A DNA stretch of 64,000 bases from Pseudomonas frederiksbergensis (GCF_003732665.1 NZ_MOBP01000004.1:124001-188000); one strand, 5' to 3'; positions 35,073-45,657 are shown, counted from the first letter of the stretch. Numbers and translations: made by a program. The notes: a model not told the origin generated them from the letters alone.

Positions 35073-36437
35073 ATGACCAGCAACAACCCGCAAACCCGTG
35101 AATGGCAAGCCTTGAGCAGCGATCACCACTTGGCGCCGTTCAGCGATTTCAAACAGCTCAAAGAGAAAGGCCCGCGCATCATCACCAGCGCCAAGGGCGT
35201 TTATCTGTGGGACAGCGAAGGCAACAAGATCCTCGACGGCATGGCCGGCCTGTGGTGCGTAGCGATCGGTTACGGTCGCGATGAACTGGCCGACGCCGCC
35301 GCCAAACAGATGCGCGAACTGCCTTATTACAACTTGTTCTTCCAGACCGCTCACCCGCCGGTATTGGAATTGGCCAAGGCTATTTCCGACATCGCGCCGG
35401 AAGGCATGAACCACGTGTTCTTCACCGGTTCGGGCTCGGAAGGCAACGACACCATGCTGCGTATGGTCCGCCACTATTGGGCGATCAAGGGCCAGCCGAA
35501 CAAGAAAGTCATCATCAGCCGCAAGAACGGTTATCACGGTTCCACCGTGGCCGGCGCGAGCCTGGGTGGCATGACTTATATGCACGAACAGGGCGACTTG
35601 CCGATCCCGGGCATCGTCCACATCGCCCAGCCGTACTGGTTCGGTGAAGGCGGCGACATGAGCCCGGATGAATTCGGCATCTGGGCCGCCAATCAACTGG
35701 AAGAGAAGATTCTGGAACTGGGCGTGGACAACGTCGGTGCCTTTATTGCCGAGCCGATCCAGGGTGCCGGTGGCGTGATCGTGCCGCCCGACAGCTACTG
35801 GCCGCGCATCAAGGAAATCCTCGCCAAGTACGACATCCTGTTCGTGGCGGACGAAGTGATCTGTGGTTTCGGCCGCACCGGTGAGTGGTTCGGTAGCGAT
35901 CACTACGATCTGAAACCCGACATGATGACCATCGCCAAGGGCCTGACCTCCGGCTACATCCCAATGGGTGGCCTGATCGTGCGTGACGAAGTGGTCAAGG
36001 TGCTCAACGAGGGCGGCGATTTCAACCACGGTTTCACCTACTCCGGGCATCCGGTGGCCGCAGCGGTAGCGTTGGAAAACATCCGCATCCTGCGCGAAGA
36101 AAAAATTATCGAGCGCGTCCACGCCGAAACGGCACCCTATTTGCAAAAGCGTCTACGGGAACTGAACGATCACCCATTGGTGGGGGAAGTGCGCGGTGTA
36201 GGCATGTTGGGGGCCATCGAACTGGTCCAGGACAAGGCCACTCGCAAACGTTACGAAGGCAAGGGCGTGGGCATGATTTGCCGCACGTTCTGCTTCGACA
36301 ACGGCCTGATCATGCGTGCCGTGGGCGACACCATGATCATCTCCCCGCCATTGGTGATTACCGAGGCGGAAATCGATGAGTTGGTGACCAAGGCGCGCAA
36401 GTGCCTGGACCTGACCCTGAGTGCGTTGCAGGGCTAA
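35073..36437 (+). CDS. spuC: polyamine:pyruvate aminotransferase
   Basis: This 454-residue class III PLP aminotransferase moves an amino group from putrescine or related polyamines to pyruvate. Lys289 in MTIAKGLTSGY binds PLP; FTGSGSEGNDTMLRMVRHYW and FVADEVICGFGRTGEWFGSD are class landmarks. Start ATG 35073 has CCAAGGAG upstream. It works with the transporter genes downstream: imported putrescine can enter this transaminase route. A stable hairpin lies directly after the stop. Confidence 0.93.
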   Translation: MTSNNPQTREWQALSSDHHLAPFSDFKQLKEKGPRIITSAKGVYLWDSEGNKILDGMAGLWCVAIGYGRDELADAAAKQMRELPYYNLFFQTAHPPVLELAKAISDIAPEGMNHVFFTGSGSEGNDTMLRMVRHYWAIKGQPNKKVIISRKNGYHGSTVAGASLGGMTYMHEQGDLPIPGIVHIAQPYWFGEGGDMSPDEFGIWAANQLEEKILELGVDNVGAFIAEPIQGAGGVIVPPDSYWPRIKEILAKYDILFVADEVICGFGRTGEWFGSDHYDLKPDMMTIAKGLTSGYIPMGGLIVRDEVVKVLNEGGDFNHGFTYSGHPVAAAVALENIRILREEKIIERVHAETAPYLQKRLRELNDHPLVGEVRGVGMLGAIELVQDKATRKRYEGKGVGMICRTFCFDNGLIMRAVGDTMIISPPLVITEAEIDELVTKARKCLDLTLSALQG

Positions 36438-36447
36438 GTGCTAGGCT

Positions 36448-36480
36448 CTGGGCGAGGTGTGCGGTCGGCACTTCGCCCAG
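36448..36480 (+). other. intra-operon hairpin between spuC and spuD
   Basis: ctgggcga (36448-36455) pairs with tcgcccag (36473-36480), extended inward by about five more pairs including G-U. No T run follows, so it is not a standard terminator. It could act as an RNA-processing or stability element separating enzyme and transporter messages. Confidence 0.55.
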
Positions 36481-36606
36481 TGCAAATAAAGGAGGGGTCT
36501 TTCCTTGAAAGCCTGCCTCGGAACTTGCCAGACTACCGGTTGTTCGGATGCCCAGTAACAGGCCGCTGAGCGCGTGGTTAAAAAGAAAAATTGGAGCATT
36601 ACCCAC

Positions 36607-37716
36607 ATGAAGGCTTTAGGTATGAAGATAGCTGGCAAGACCCTCCTCGCCATGTCCCTGATGGGCGTGATGGCGGGTGCAGTACAGGCCGACGACAAGG
36701 TGCTGCACGTCTACAACTGGTCTGACTACATTGCACCGGACACCATCGCGAACTTCGAGAAAGAGTCCGGGATCAAGGTGGTGTACGACGTTTTCGACAG
36801 TAACGAAACCCTGGAAGCCAAGTTGCTGGCAGGCAAGTCCGGCTATGACGTCGTCGTGCCGTCGAACAACTTCCTCGCCAAGCAGATCAAGGCCGGGGTT
36901 TACCAGGAGCTGGACAAGTCCAAGCTGTCCAACTACGGCAACCTGAACAAATCGCTGCTCAAAGCGGTTTCCGTCAGCGACCCGGACAACAAACACGCCT
37001 TCCCTTACATGTGGGGCTCGATCGGCATCGGTTACAACCCGGAGAAAGTCAAAGCCGCGTTGGGCGTCGACACCATCGATTCCTGGGACACCCTGTTCAA
37101 GCCTGAAAACATCGCCAAGCTCAAGGGCTGCGGTGTGAGCTTCCTCGATTCGCCGACCGAAATGCTGCCAGTCGCGTTGCATTACCTGGGCCTGCCAACC
37201 GACAGCCAGAAGAAAGAAGACATCAAGAAAGCTGAAGAGCTGTTCCTCAAGATTCGTCCTTCTGTGACTTACTTCCACTCGTCCAAGTACATCTCCGACC
37301 TGGCCAACGGCAACATCTGCGTAGCCGTCGGTTACTCGGGTGACGTGCAGCAAGCCAAGTCCCGTGCTGCCGAAGCCGGTGACAAGGTCAAAGTCAGCTA
37401 CGCCATTCCGAAAGAAGGCGCTGGCAGCTTCTACGACATGGTCGCCATTCCGAAAGACGCGGAAAACGTCGACGGTGCCTACAAGTTCATGAACTACCTG
37501 TTGCAGCCGAAAGTGATGGCCGACATCACCAACGCCGTGCGTTTCCCTAACGGTAACGCTGAAGCGACCCAGTTCGTGAGCAAGGACATCACCTCGGACC
37601 CGGGCATCTACCCGACTGCTGATGTGCAGGCCAAGTTGTATGCGATTGCCGATTTGCCGGCCGCTACCCAGCGTGACCTGACCCGCAGCTGGACCAAGAT
37701 CAAGTCCGGTAAGTAA
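36607..37716 (+). CDS. spuD: putrescine-type polyamine ABC transporter substrate-binding protein
   Basis: This 369-residue periplasmic protein starts at ATG 36607; a GTG at 36574 and an ATG at 36622 are alternatives. Signal peptide cleavage is after VQA (mature [20 protein letters not shown]). The [23 protein letters not shown] and [10 protein letters not shown] stretches are typical of PotF/SpuD polyamine-binding proteins. It delivers substrate to SpuFGH. In P. aeruginosa SpuD prefers putrescine; preference here is inferred. A long inverted repeat separates it from spuE. Confidence 0.92.
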   Translation: MKALGMKIAGKTLLAMSLMGVMAGAVQADDKVLHVYNWSDYIAPDTIANFEKESGIKVVYDVFDSNETLEAKLLAGKSGYDVVVPSNNFLAKQIKAGVYQELDKSKLSNYGNLNKSLLKAVSVSDPDNKHAFPYMWGSIGIGYNPEKVKAALGVDTIDSWDTLFKPENIAKLKGCGVSFLDSPTEMLPVALHYLGLPTDSQKKEDIKKAEELFLKIRPSVTYFHSSKYISDLANGNICVAVGYSGDVQQAKSRAAEAGDKVKVSYAIPKEGAGSFYDMVAIPKDAENVDGAYKFMNYLLQPKVMADITNAVRFPNGNAEATQFVSKDITSDPGIYPTADVQAKLYAIADLPAATQRDLTRSWTKIKSGK

Positions 37717-37725
37717 GTAGTAAAC

Positions 37726-37831
37726 CCTGTAGCAGCTGCCGCAGGCTGCGTTCAACTGCGAAGCAGTTGTGCTCTTGAAAACGCGGGAAGGTCCTCCGGA
37801 CCTTAACGCAGCCTTCGGCAGCTGCTACAGG
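37726..37831. repeat. inverted repeat in spuD-spuE gap (gcagctgccgcaggctgcg variant)
   Basis: Arms of 25 bases, 37726-37750 and 37807-37831, pair with one mismatch and enclose smaller stems (aactgcgaagcagtt; aaggtcctccggacctt). It is related to the 19065 and 62213 elements. It starts 9 bases after the spuD stop, inside the transporter operon. Confidence 0.88.
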
Positions 37832-37918
37832 TATCTGCATAAAAGTTTTGCTGGAAAGGTTTATCGAGGGTAAGTTGCGCGCCGGTTTTGTTGCCAGGCA
37901 GCCATGGCTGTCATGTAA

Positions 37919-39058
<1,140 letters not shown>

Positions 39059-39131
39059 CTTCAAGGCTCAAACTATCCAAGGTTGGCCCACCTCGGGCGA
39101 ACTGCACTCTTTTTTTCTGGGAGTTTCGTAA

Positions 39132-40274
39132 ATGGCAGTTGCCTCCGGCGCCTATAAGAAAGCCCTCGAGGGCGACCAATCACCGAAACAGGTGTTGGTC
39201 AAAATCGACCGGGTCACGAAGAAGTTCGACGAGACGATTGCCGTGGACGACGTGTCCCTGGAAATCAAGAAAGGCGAGATCTTCGCCCTGCTCGGCGGCT
39301 CGGGATCGGGCAAATCCACCTTGCTGCGCATGCTCGCAGGGTTTGAACGGCCCACGGAGGGGCGCATTTACCTCGACGGCGTCGACATCACCGAGATGCC
39401 GCCGTACGAGCGACCGATCAACATGATGTTCCAGTCCTACGCCTTGTTCCCGCACATGACCGTGGCGCAGAACATCGCCTTCGGCCTCAAGCAGGACAAG
39501 ATCCCCGCCGCTGAAGTCGATGCCCGTGTCGCGGACATGCTCAAGCTGGTTCAGATGACCCAGTACGCCAAGCGCAAGCCGCATCAGTTGTCCGGCGGCC
39601 AGCGTCAGCGTGTGGCCCTGGCCCGTTCGCTGGCCAAGCGGCCGAAGCTGTTGCTGCTCGACGAACCGATGGGCGCACTGGATAAAAAGCTGCGTTCGCA
39701 GATGCAACTGGAGCTGGTCGAGATCATCGAGCGCGTCGGCGTAACCTGCGTCATGGTGACCCATGACCAGGAAGAGGCCATGACCATGGCCGAGCGCATC
39801 GCAATCATGCACCTGGGCTGGATCGCCCAGATCGGCAGCCCGATCGACATCTACGAAACCCCGACCAGTCGTTTGGTCTGCGAGTTCATCGGCAACGTCA
39901 ACATCTTCGAAGGCGAAGTGATCGACGACGCCGAAGGCCACGCGACCATCACCTGCAAAGACCTGGATCGGCAGATCTACGTCGGCCACGGCATCAGCAC
40001 TTCGGTGCAGGACAAGTCGGTCACCTACGCGATCCGTCCGGAGAAACTGCTGGTCACCGCCGAAATGCCGACCTGCGAGTACAACTGGTCCAGCGGCAAG
40101 GTGCATGACATCGCCTACCTCGGCGGTCATTCGGTGTTCTACGTCGAACTGCCGAGCGGCAAACTGGTGCAGTCCTTCGTCGCCAACGCCGAGCGCCGTG
40201 GCCAGCGTCCGACCTGGGGCGATCAGGTCTACGTGTACTGGGAAGACGACAGCGGCGTGGTACTTCGCTCATGA
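39132..40274 (+). CDS. spuF: polyamine ABC transporter ATP-binding protein
   Basis: This 380-residue PotA/PotG-like ATPase has Walker A LGGSGSGKSTLLRMLAGFER, signature LSGGQRQRVALARSL, Walker B LLLLDEPMGALDKKLR and His switch VMVTHDQEEAMTMAERI. A C-terminal TOBE-type regulatory domain follows (about residues 290-380). ATG 39132 follows GGGAG. Its stop overlaps the spuG start (ATGA at 40271-40274), showing coupling to the permease. Confidence 0.95.
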   Translation: MAVASGAYKKALEGDQSPKQVLVKIDRVTKKFDETIAVDDVSLEIKKGEIFALLGGSGSGKSTLLRMLAGFERPTEGRIYLDGVDITEMPPYERPINMMFQSYALFPHMTVAQNIAFGLKQDKIPAAEVDARVADMLKLVQMTQYAKRKPHQLSGGQRQRVALARSLAKRPKLLLLDEPMGALDKKLRSQMQLELVEIIERVGVTCVMVTHDQEEAMTMAERIAIMHLGWIAQIGSPIDIYETPTSRLVCEFIGNVNIFEGEVIDDAEGHATITCKDLDRQIYVGHGISTSVQDKSVTYAIRPEKLLVTAEMPTCEYNWSSGKVHDIAYLGGHSVFYVELPSGKLVQSFVANAERRGQRPTWGDQVYVYWEDDSGVVLRS

Positions 40275-41191
40275 ACATGCGCAAATTCAAACGCCGCCTC
40301 AACCGAATAATTCCCGGTGGCCGCCAACTGGTCATCGGGGTTCCGTTCATTTGGCTGTTCATGTTCTTCATGCTGCCGTTCTTCATCGTCCTGAAGATCA
40401 GCTTCGCCGAAGCCGACGTGGCCATCCCGCCGTACACCGAGATCTACAGCTTCATCGACCAGAAACTCCAGGTGCTGTTGAACCTGGGCAACTACGCGAT
40501 GCTGGGCGACGACGAGTTGTACATCGCCGCCTACCTCGGCTCGCTGAAGATGGCGCTGATCAGCACCGTGCTGTGCCTGCTGATCGGTTACCCGATGGCC
40601 TACGCCATTGCCAGCGCCCGTAAAGAGCTGCAAACGGTGCTGGTGCTGTTGATCATGATGCCGACCTGGACCGCGATCCTGATCCGCGTTTACGCGTGGA
40701 TGGGCATCCTCAGCAACAACGGCTTGCTCAACGGTTTCCTGATGACCATGGGCTGGATCAACGAACCGCTGCAAATCCTCAACACCAACCTCGCGGTGTA
40801 CATCGGCGTCGTTTATTCTTACCTGCCGTTCATGATCCTGCCGCTCTACGCCAACCTGGTGAAGCACGACTACAGCCTGCTGGAAGCCGCGTCGGACTTG
40901 GGTTCGAGCACCTTCAACAGCTTCTGGAAGATCACCATTCCATTGTCGAAGAACGGCATTGTCGCCGGCTGCATGCTGGTGTTCATTCCGGTAGTGGGCG
41001 AGTTCGTGATCCCGGAACTGCTCGGCGGTCCGGAAACCCTGATGATCGGTAAAGTGCTGTGGCAAGAGTTCTTCAACAACCGCGACTGGCCGGTGGCGTC
41101 TGCCCTGGCGGTGGTGATGCTGGCGATCCTGATTGTGCCGATCATCCTGTTCAACCGCAGTCAGGCCAAGGAAATGGAGGGCAAAGAATGA
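40271..41191 (+). CDS. spuG: polyamine ABC transporter permease 1
   Basis: This 306-residue inner-membrane protein has about six membrane segments (first LVIGVPFIWLFMFFMLPFFI). The permease loop EAASDLGSSTFNSFWKITIP contacts SpuF. It is PotB/PotH-like. Start and stop both overlap neighbours by ATGA, linking translation of SpuF, SpuG and SpuH. It acts with SpuH as the heterodimeric channel for putrescine/spermidine import. Confidence 0.94.
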   Translation: MNMRKFKRRLNRIIPGGRQLVIGVPFIWLFMFFMLPFFIVLKISFAEADVAIPPYTEIYSFIDQKLQVLLNLGNYAMLGDDELYIAAYLGSLKMALISTVLCLLIGYPMAYAIASARKELQTVLVLLIMMPTWTAILIRVYAWMGILSNNGLLNGFLMTMGWINEPLQILNTNLAVYIGVVYSYLPFMILPLYANLVKHDYSLLEAASDLGSSTFNSFWKITIPLSKNGIVAGCMLVFIPVVGEFVIPELLGGPETLMIGKVLWQEFFNNRDWPVASALAVVMLAILIVPIILFNRSQAKEMEGKE

Positions 41192-42081
41192 AGAACTTCC
41201 GTTTCTCCAGCCTGATGCTGGTACTGGGTCTGCTGTTCATCTATGCGCCGATGCTGATCCTGGTGATCTACTCGTTCAACGCCTCGAAACTGGTGACGGT
41301 GTGGGGCGGCTGGTCGATCAAGTGGTACGTCGGCCTGCTCGACAACACCCAACTGATGGGCTCGGTGGTGCGCTCGCTGGAAATCGCCTGCTACACCGCG
41401 ATTGCCGCTGTGGCGCTCGGTACTCTGGCGGCGTTCGTGCTGACGCGGATTACCCGTTTCAAGGGTCGCACGCTGTTCGGTGGTTTGGTGACGGCGCCGT
41501 TGGTGATGCCGGAAGTGATCACCGGTCTGTCGCTGTTGCTGCTGTTCGTGGCCATGGCGCAGATGATCGGTTGGCCACAGGAGCGCGGCATCGTCACCAT
41601 CTGGATCGCCCACACCACGTTCTGTGCGGCGTATGTGGCGGTGGTGGTGTCGGCGCGTTTGCGTGAGCTGGACCTGTCCATCGAAGAAGCGGCCATGGAC
41701 TTGGGTGCGCGGCCGTGGAAGGTGTTCTTCCTGATCACCATACCGATGATCGCGCCATCGCTGGCGGCGGGCGGGATGATGTCCTTCGCGCTGTCCCTGG
41801 ATGACCTGGTGTTGGCGAGCTTCGTGTCGGGGCCGGGGTCGACGACCCTGCCGATGGAAGTGTTCTCGGCGGTGCGTCTTGGCGTGAAGCCGGAGATCAA
41901 CGCCGTGGCCAGTCTGATTCTGCTGGCGGTGTCGATCGTGACCTTCCTGGTCTGGTTCTTCAGCCGTCGTGCCGAAGAATCGCGTAAAAAGGCGATTCAG
42001 CAAGCGATCGAAGAAAGCGCTGCCGACTCCTGGAAGCAACCGGACGTGCGCCGGGCGCAACAGGCGCCGGAAGCGGCTTAA
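41188..42081 (+). CDS. spuH: polyamine ABC transporter permease 2
   Basis: This 297-residue PotC/PotI-like permease starts MKNFRFSSLMLVLGLLFIYA. ATG 41188 overlaps the spuG stop; the open frame further upstream lies inside spuG and is not the start. The ATPase-contact loop EAAMDLGARPWKVFFLITIP is clear, with the downstream segment SLDDLVLASFVSGPG typical of this subunit. The C-terminal 35 residues are charged and cytoplasmic. It closes the spu operon; a REPIN follows before the convergent HD-domain gene. Confidence 0.94.
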   Translation: MKNFRFSSLMLVLGLLFIYAPMLILVIYSFNASKLVTVWGGWSIKWYVGLLDNTQLMGSVVRSLEIACYTAIAAVALGTLAAFVLTRITRFKGRTLFGGLVTAPLVMPEVITGLSLLLLFVAMAQMIGWPQERGIVTIWIAHTTFCAAYVAVVVSARLRELDLSIEEAAMDLGARPWKVFFLITIPMIAPSLAAGGMMSFALSLDDLVLASFVSGPGSTTLPMEVFSAVRLGVKPEINAVASLILLAVSIVTFLVWFFSRRAEESRKKAIQQAIEESAADSWKQPDVRRAQQAPEAA

Positions 42082-42126
42082 AAGCAGTGCCGGGTTGACC
42101 GCAATCCTGCAGCCAACCCAAATCCC

Positions 42127-42217
42127 ATGTGGGAGCGGGCTTGCTCGCGAAGAGGCCGTGTCAGTCGACTCAGATATCGACTGACACACCGCTTTCGCGA
42201 GCAAGCCCGCTCCCACA
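42127..42217. repeat. REPIN-type inverted repeat (gagcgggcttgctcgcgaa family)
   Basis: Arms start at 42127 and end at 42217, with the inner gtgtcagtcga/tcgactgacac stem. It lies between the convergent ends of spuH and the HD-domain gene. Confidence 0.92.
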
Positions 42218-42223
42218 TTTGCT

Positions 42224-42865
42224 TTATGCAGCCCAAGGGGATTTGCGGATGATCTCGACAAAGTTCATCGGCTTGAACCCTGGCTCGCTGTCCACCAGCA
42301 CATCGGCATTCACCGTGCCGAACGTGGTGTCCGGCTTGTGTTTGAAGCCATTGGCGAACGCACACAGGATGCATTCCTTGAAGCCTTCGCCACGGGGGTG
42401 GGCATGCACCACCGCCTCACGCTGCGCCGTCGGGAACGCGGCGTAATCGATGCCCAACACATCCATCTCGACACCCGCCGTGACCAGCGCCACATTCGGC
42501 CGCAGGTGTTGCGGCACGCCCGGCGTGGTGTGTAACGCAATCGACAGCCACACTTGCTCGATATCGTCGTCGCTCAACCCGTAAGGCTTGAGGAACGCTT
42601 TGGCGGCGTTGGCGCTGTCCACTTCAAAACGCTCATTGTCGCTGCGCTGACCTTCCACCAGACCCAGGTCATGGAACATCGCGCCGACGTAAAGCAACTC
42701 CGGGTTGTAGGCCAGTTGCTTGCGTTCACCGCTCAAGGCGCCAAACAGGAATACCCGGCGCGAGTGGTGGAACAGCAGGTCGGATTCGACGTCGCGAATG
42801 TATTCGGTGGTGGCCTTGGCCAATGCGCTGTCGGGGATTTTGATACCGGCAATGATGCTGCTCAT
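42224..42865 (-). CDS. HD-domain hydrolase family protein
   Basis: This 213-residue protein starts at ATG 42865 (MSSIIAGIKIPDSALAKATT) with GAGGAAAGCACC upstream. The metal-binding HD signature is present: LLFHHSRRVF, then VGAMFHDLGLVEG, then SIALHTTPG. Such proteins are metal-dependent phosphohydrolases or, in one branch, cyanamide hydratase-like lyases; this one resembles the latter group in overall pattern but the substrate is not known. It diverges from the GlxA-type regulator, which may control it. Confidence 0.8.
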   Translation of the reverse strand: MSSIIAGIKIPDSALAKATTEYIRDVESDLLFHHSRRVFLFGALSGERKQLAYNPELLYVGAMFHDLGLVEGQRSDNERFEVDSANAAKAFLKPYGLSDDDIEQVWLSIALHTTPGVPQHLRPNVALVTAGVEMDVLGIDYAAFPTAQREAVVHAHPRGEGFKECILCAFANGFKHKPDTTFGTVNADVLVDSEPGFKPMNFVEIIRKSPWAA

Positions 42866-43035
42866 GGTGCTTTCCTCTTGGGGAACGCCGTGGCGGCGCT
42901 GATGGGTAAAGTCTGTGCCCGCACCCGCCAGCGGACAATCGATCCATGGCTGCGATCCCGGCCAATGAGCATGCAAATCACGCCAACCTCGCTTGTTGGG
43001 CCTGGATTGGCTAGGGTTGGAAGTTAAACGCGGTC

Positions 43036-43129
43036 CCTGTGGGAGCGGGCTTGCTCGCGAATGCGGTGTATCAGTCAACATATTTGGCGACTGACACGGC
43101 CCCTTCGCGAGCAAGCCCGCTCCCACAGG
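43036..43129. repeat. REPIN-type inverted repeat in a divergent promoter gap
   Basis: Arms cctgtgggag...gcgaa and complement span 43036-43129. It occupies much of the 314-base gap between the divergent HD-domain gene and GlxA-type regulator gene; apart from the repeat I see only unassigned promoter DNA there. Confidence 0.9.
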
Positions 43130-43179
43130 TTTTGTGTTTGCCACAGGCAAGCGTTGATTGATTGAGGGCATTGCAAACC

Positions 43180-44145
43180 ATGCAAAAAACCGTCGCCATC
43201 GTGGTGTTTTCCGGCGTGCAGTCCCTGGACGTCACCGGGCCCATGGATGTGTTCGCCGAGGCCAACCGTTTCCTCGCGCCGGACGATCACTATCGGCTGG
43301 AGGTGATCGGCGTCGAGCGCGGGATGATGCCGTGCTCCAACGGCTTGTCCCTGAACGCTCACCGGCATTTCAGTGAAGCGCTGGACGCCTATGACTTGTT
43401 GTTGGTAGCGGGCGGGCCGCAGTTGCCGTTCCTGAACTTCGGCGCAACGTTCGACGCCTGGTTGCGGGAGGCTTGCGGGCGGGCGCAACGCTTTGGTTCG
43501 ATCTGCAATGGCGCGTTCATGCTGGCCCGGGCGGGTTTGCTCGAAGGCCGGACCGTCACCACCCATTGGGGCGATGCGGTTGCATTGGCGGCGTTGTGTC
43601 CGTCCGCTCAAGTGGACGCGGATCGTTTGTACGTACAGGACGGCGAGCTCTACACCTCGGCCGGGGTCACGGCGGGGATCGATTTGTCGCTGTACCTGTT
43701 GGCGCGCGATCACGGTCCGGAAGTCGCCCTCAGCGTCGCCAAGCGTCTGGTGGTGTTCACCCAACGTTCGGGCGGGCAGTCGCAGTTCAGCCCGTTCCTC
43801 ACGCCCCACGCCGAACCGACCTCGGCGGTGGCACTGGTGCAGCTCTACGTGCTCGCTAACCTCACCGGCGACTTGACCCTCGCCGACCTGGCCAATGCCG
43901 CCAACATGAGCGCACGCAACTTTTCCCGGGTGTTTGCCAAGGAAGCGAAAGTGACCCCGGCGGAATTCGTCGAGCGGGCACGGGTGGATGCGGCGCGGGT
44001 GTTGTTGGAGAGCACCCAGTCGCCACTGAAGACGGTGGCGTATCAATGCGGGTTTCGCGATGCCCAGCACATGCGTAGCGTGTTCAACCGCCGGCTGGGG
44101 GTGACGCCGCAGCAGTTCAGGCTGAACTTCACCGCGATGGTCTGA
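43180..44145 (+). CDS. GlxA-family AraC-type transcriptional regulator (DJ-1/PfpI domain)
   Basis: This 321-residue regulator has an N-terminal DJ-1/PfpI domain (MQKTVAIVVFSGVQSLDVTG, elbow GSICNGAFMLARAGLLEG) and a C-terminal AraC helix-turn-helix pair (LTLADLANAANMSARNFSRV and SPLKTVAYQCGFRDAQHMRS). ATG 43180 is chosen over a TTG at 43162. Proteins of this layout often sense amino-acid derivatives or quaternary amines in Pseudomonas. The divergent HD-domain gene is the nearest candidate target. Confidence 0.9.
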   Translation: MQKTVAIVVFSGVQSLDVTGPMDVFAEANRFLAPDDHYRLEVIGVERGMMPCSNGLSLNAHRHFSEALDAYDLLLVAGGPQLPFLNFGATFDAWLREACGRAQRFGSICNGAFMLARAGLLEGRTVTTHWGDAVALAALCPSAQVDADRLYVQDGELYTSAGVTAGIDLSLYLLARDHGPEVALSVAKRLVVFTQRSGGQSQFSPFLTPHAEPTSAVALVQLYVLANLTGDLTLADLANAANMSARNFSRVFAKEAKVTPAEFVERARVDAARVLLESTQSPLKTVAYQCGFRDAQHMRSVFNRRLGVTPQQFRLNFTAMV

Positions 44146-44174
44146 ACAACTTGTGGGAACACTGACAATCCACC

Positions 44175-44262
44175 GTGGGAGCGGGCTTGCTCGCGAAAGC
44201 GGTCTCTCAGCCGACATCTCTATCGACGGGTACACCGCATTCGCGAGCAAGCCCGCTCCCAC
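44175..44262. repeat. REPIN-type inverted repeat (gagcgggcttgctcgcgaa family)
   Basis: Exact inverted arms at both ends of 44175-44262. It lies between the convergent ends of the GlxA-type and AhpD-like genes. Confidence 0.9.
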
Positions 44263-44276
44263 AGGGGCAATGTGTT

Positions 44277-44618
44277 TCAGTTTTTCAGCGAGTCATACGC
44301 CTCAAGCGTGCGCAGCGAGTAGATGTACGCCGCCCCGGCATTCAGCGAAATCGCGGTGGCCAGTGTCGCCGCCACTTCCTCGCGACTGGCGCCAGCCTTG
44401 ATCGCCGCATCGGTATGCGCCGCAATACAGCCATCACAACGGGTGGTGATCGCCACGGCGATGGAGATCAGTTCGCGGGTCTTGGCGTCCAGCACCTCAT
44501 TTTCCGCAGCGGCTTCGCCGAGGGCCATGTAGGCCTTGACCATTTTCGGGTTGCTCTTGCCCAGTGCGCCAAAGGCTTTCTGGATGGTAGGCAGCAGTTC
44601 GGACCAGTTATTGAACAT
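44277..44618 (-). CDS. carboxymuconolactone decarboxylase/AhpD-like protein
   Basis: This 113-residue all-helical protein (MFNNWSELLPTIQKAFGALG) has the CMD-domain core ELISIAVAITTRCDGCIAAH. The CxxC pair and following His form the AhpD-type redox centre used in peroxidase chemistry. ATG 44618 follows AGGAG. It diverges from an AraC-type regulator gene (110-base gap), a common pairing in which the regulator controls the CMD gene. Confidence 0.88.
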   Translation of the reverse strand: MFNNWSELLPTIQKAFGALGKSNPKMVKAYMALGEAAAENEVLDAKTRELISIAVAITTRCDGCIAAHTDAAIKAGASREEVAATLATAISLNAGAAYIYSLRTLEAYDSLKN

Positions 44619-44657
44619 AGCGGTAACTCCTGAGCGGGTTGGGTGTACTGTTTCGAC

Positions 44658-44732
44658 ATGCTCAGTTTTGTCCTTTGGCGCGGTTCGGGTTTGTTCGATC
44701 CGCTCAGTTATTTCCTCGATGCGCTCAAATGA
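44658..44732 (+). CDS. possible 24-residue leader peptide ahead of AraC-type regulator
   Basis: A short frame (MLSFVLWRGSGLFDPLSYFL and four more residues) ends at TGA 44730-44732, overlapping the regulator ATG at 44729 as ATGA. No strong ribosome site precedes it. Coupled translation is possible, but chance is equally plausible. Confidence 0.2.
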   Translation: MLSFVLWRGSGLFDPLSYFLDALK

Positions 44733-45634
44733 ATCCGATCGATAAACTCATCACCCTGGCCAACGTTCGCGGCAGTCTGGATTTGCGCTGTCAATTCCAG
44801 GGCGACTGGGCGCTGGCCCACGAGCAACAAGCGTTAGGGATGGCGCCGTATCACATCGTGCTGGCGGGCGAGTGCCGCGTGGAATTCCCCGACGGCCAGC
44901 GCCTGCCCATGCGCGCCGGCGACATCCTGCTGCTGCCCAGCGGCGCTCCCCACGTGATCCACAGCCCTGGCAAAACCGTCGCGCCCTCTGCACAGAAGAT
45001 CATCCGTGGCGGCGCGTTGCCGGTGCATCGCATCGGGGGCGCCAGCGCCGATCTGGACATGCTCTGCGGGACGTTTCACTACAACCGCGCCTCGCTGCTG
45101 TTTGCCTCACTGCCTGGGTATTTGGTGATCCCCAGCGGTGCGCTGCCGGCGAACGGGCCGTTGCCGGCGTTGGTCGAGGTGTTGCGCGGTGAGGCGGAAG
45201 GCAATCAGGCGGGGGCGAAGTTTTTGCTCGACGCATTGTCCCAGGCGTTGTTCACCCTGATGCTGCGGGCGCATCTGGCCACACTCGGACCCGCCAGCGG
45301 CACCCTGGCGTTACTCGGCGACAAACGCCTGGGCCGCGCCTGGCAGGCGATGCTGGCCGATCCGGCCCATGACTGGACCATCGACAGCCTGGCCGACACG
45401 GCGAGCATGTCCCGGGCCACGTTCACGCGTTCATTCGTGAAAGTGGCCGGGGTGTCGCCGTGGGTGTTGCTGACCCAGGTGCGGATGGAATTGGCGTTCA
45501 GTTTGTTGGGGCAGTCGCATTTGGGGTTGAGTGATATTGCGTTGCAGGTGGGGTATCAGTCCCAAGCGGCGTTCAGCAAGAAATTCAAGGAGATTTATGG
45601 GGAAGCGCCTGGGCGGGTGCGGCGGGGGATTTAG
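44729..45634 (+). CDS. AraC-family transcriptional regulator (cupin_6 type)
   Basis: This 301-residue protein starts MNPIDKLITLANVRGSLDLR. An N-terminal cupin-like sensing domain (CRVEFPDGQRLPMRAGDILL, LPSGAPHVIHSPG) is followed by a C-terminal double helix-turn-helix (WTIDSLADTASMSRATFTRS and LGLSDIALQVGYQSQAAFSK). It is the group often annotated next to small oxidoreductases. ATG 44729 is chosen since the frame above it continues only to an implausible 44639 start. The divergent AhpD-like gene is the likely target. Confidence 0.9.
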   Translation: MNPIDKLITLANVRGSLDLRCQFQGDWALAHEQQALGMAPYHIVLAGECRVEFPDGQRLPMRAGDILLLPSGAPHVIHSPGKTVAPSAQKIIRGGALPVHRIGGASADLDMLCGTFHYNRASLLFASLPGYLVIPSGALPANGPLPALVEVLRGEAEGNQAGAKFLLDALSQALFTLMLRAHLATLGPASGTLALLGDKRLGRAWQAMLADPAHDWTIDSLADTASMSRATFTRSFVKVAGVSPWVLLTQVRMELAFSLLGQSHLGLSDIALQVGYQSQAAFSKKFKEIYGEAPGRVRRGI

Positions 45635-45657
45635 AGGTGTGGTGTCAGTGAGGGCCT

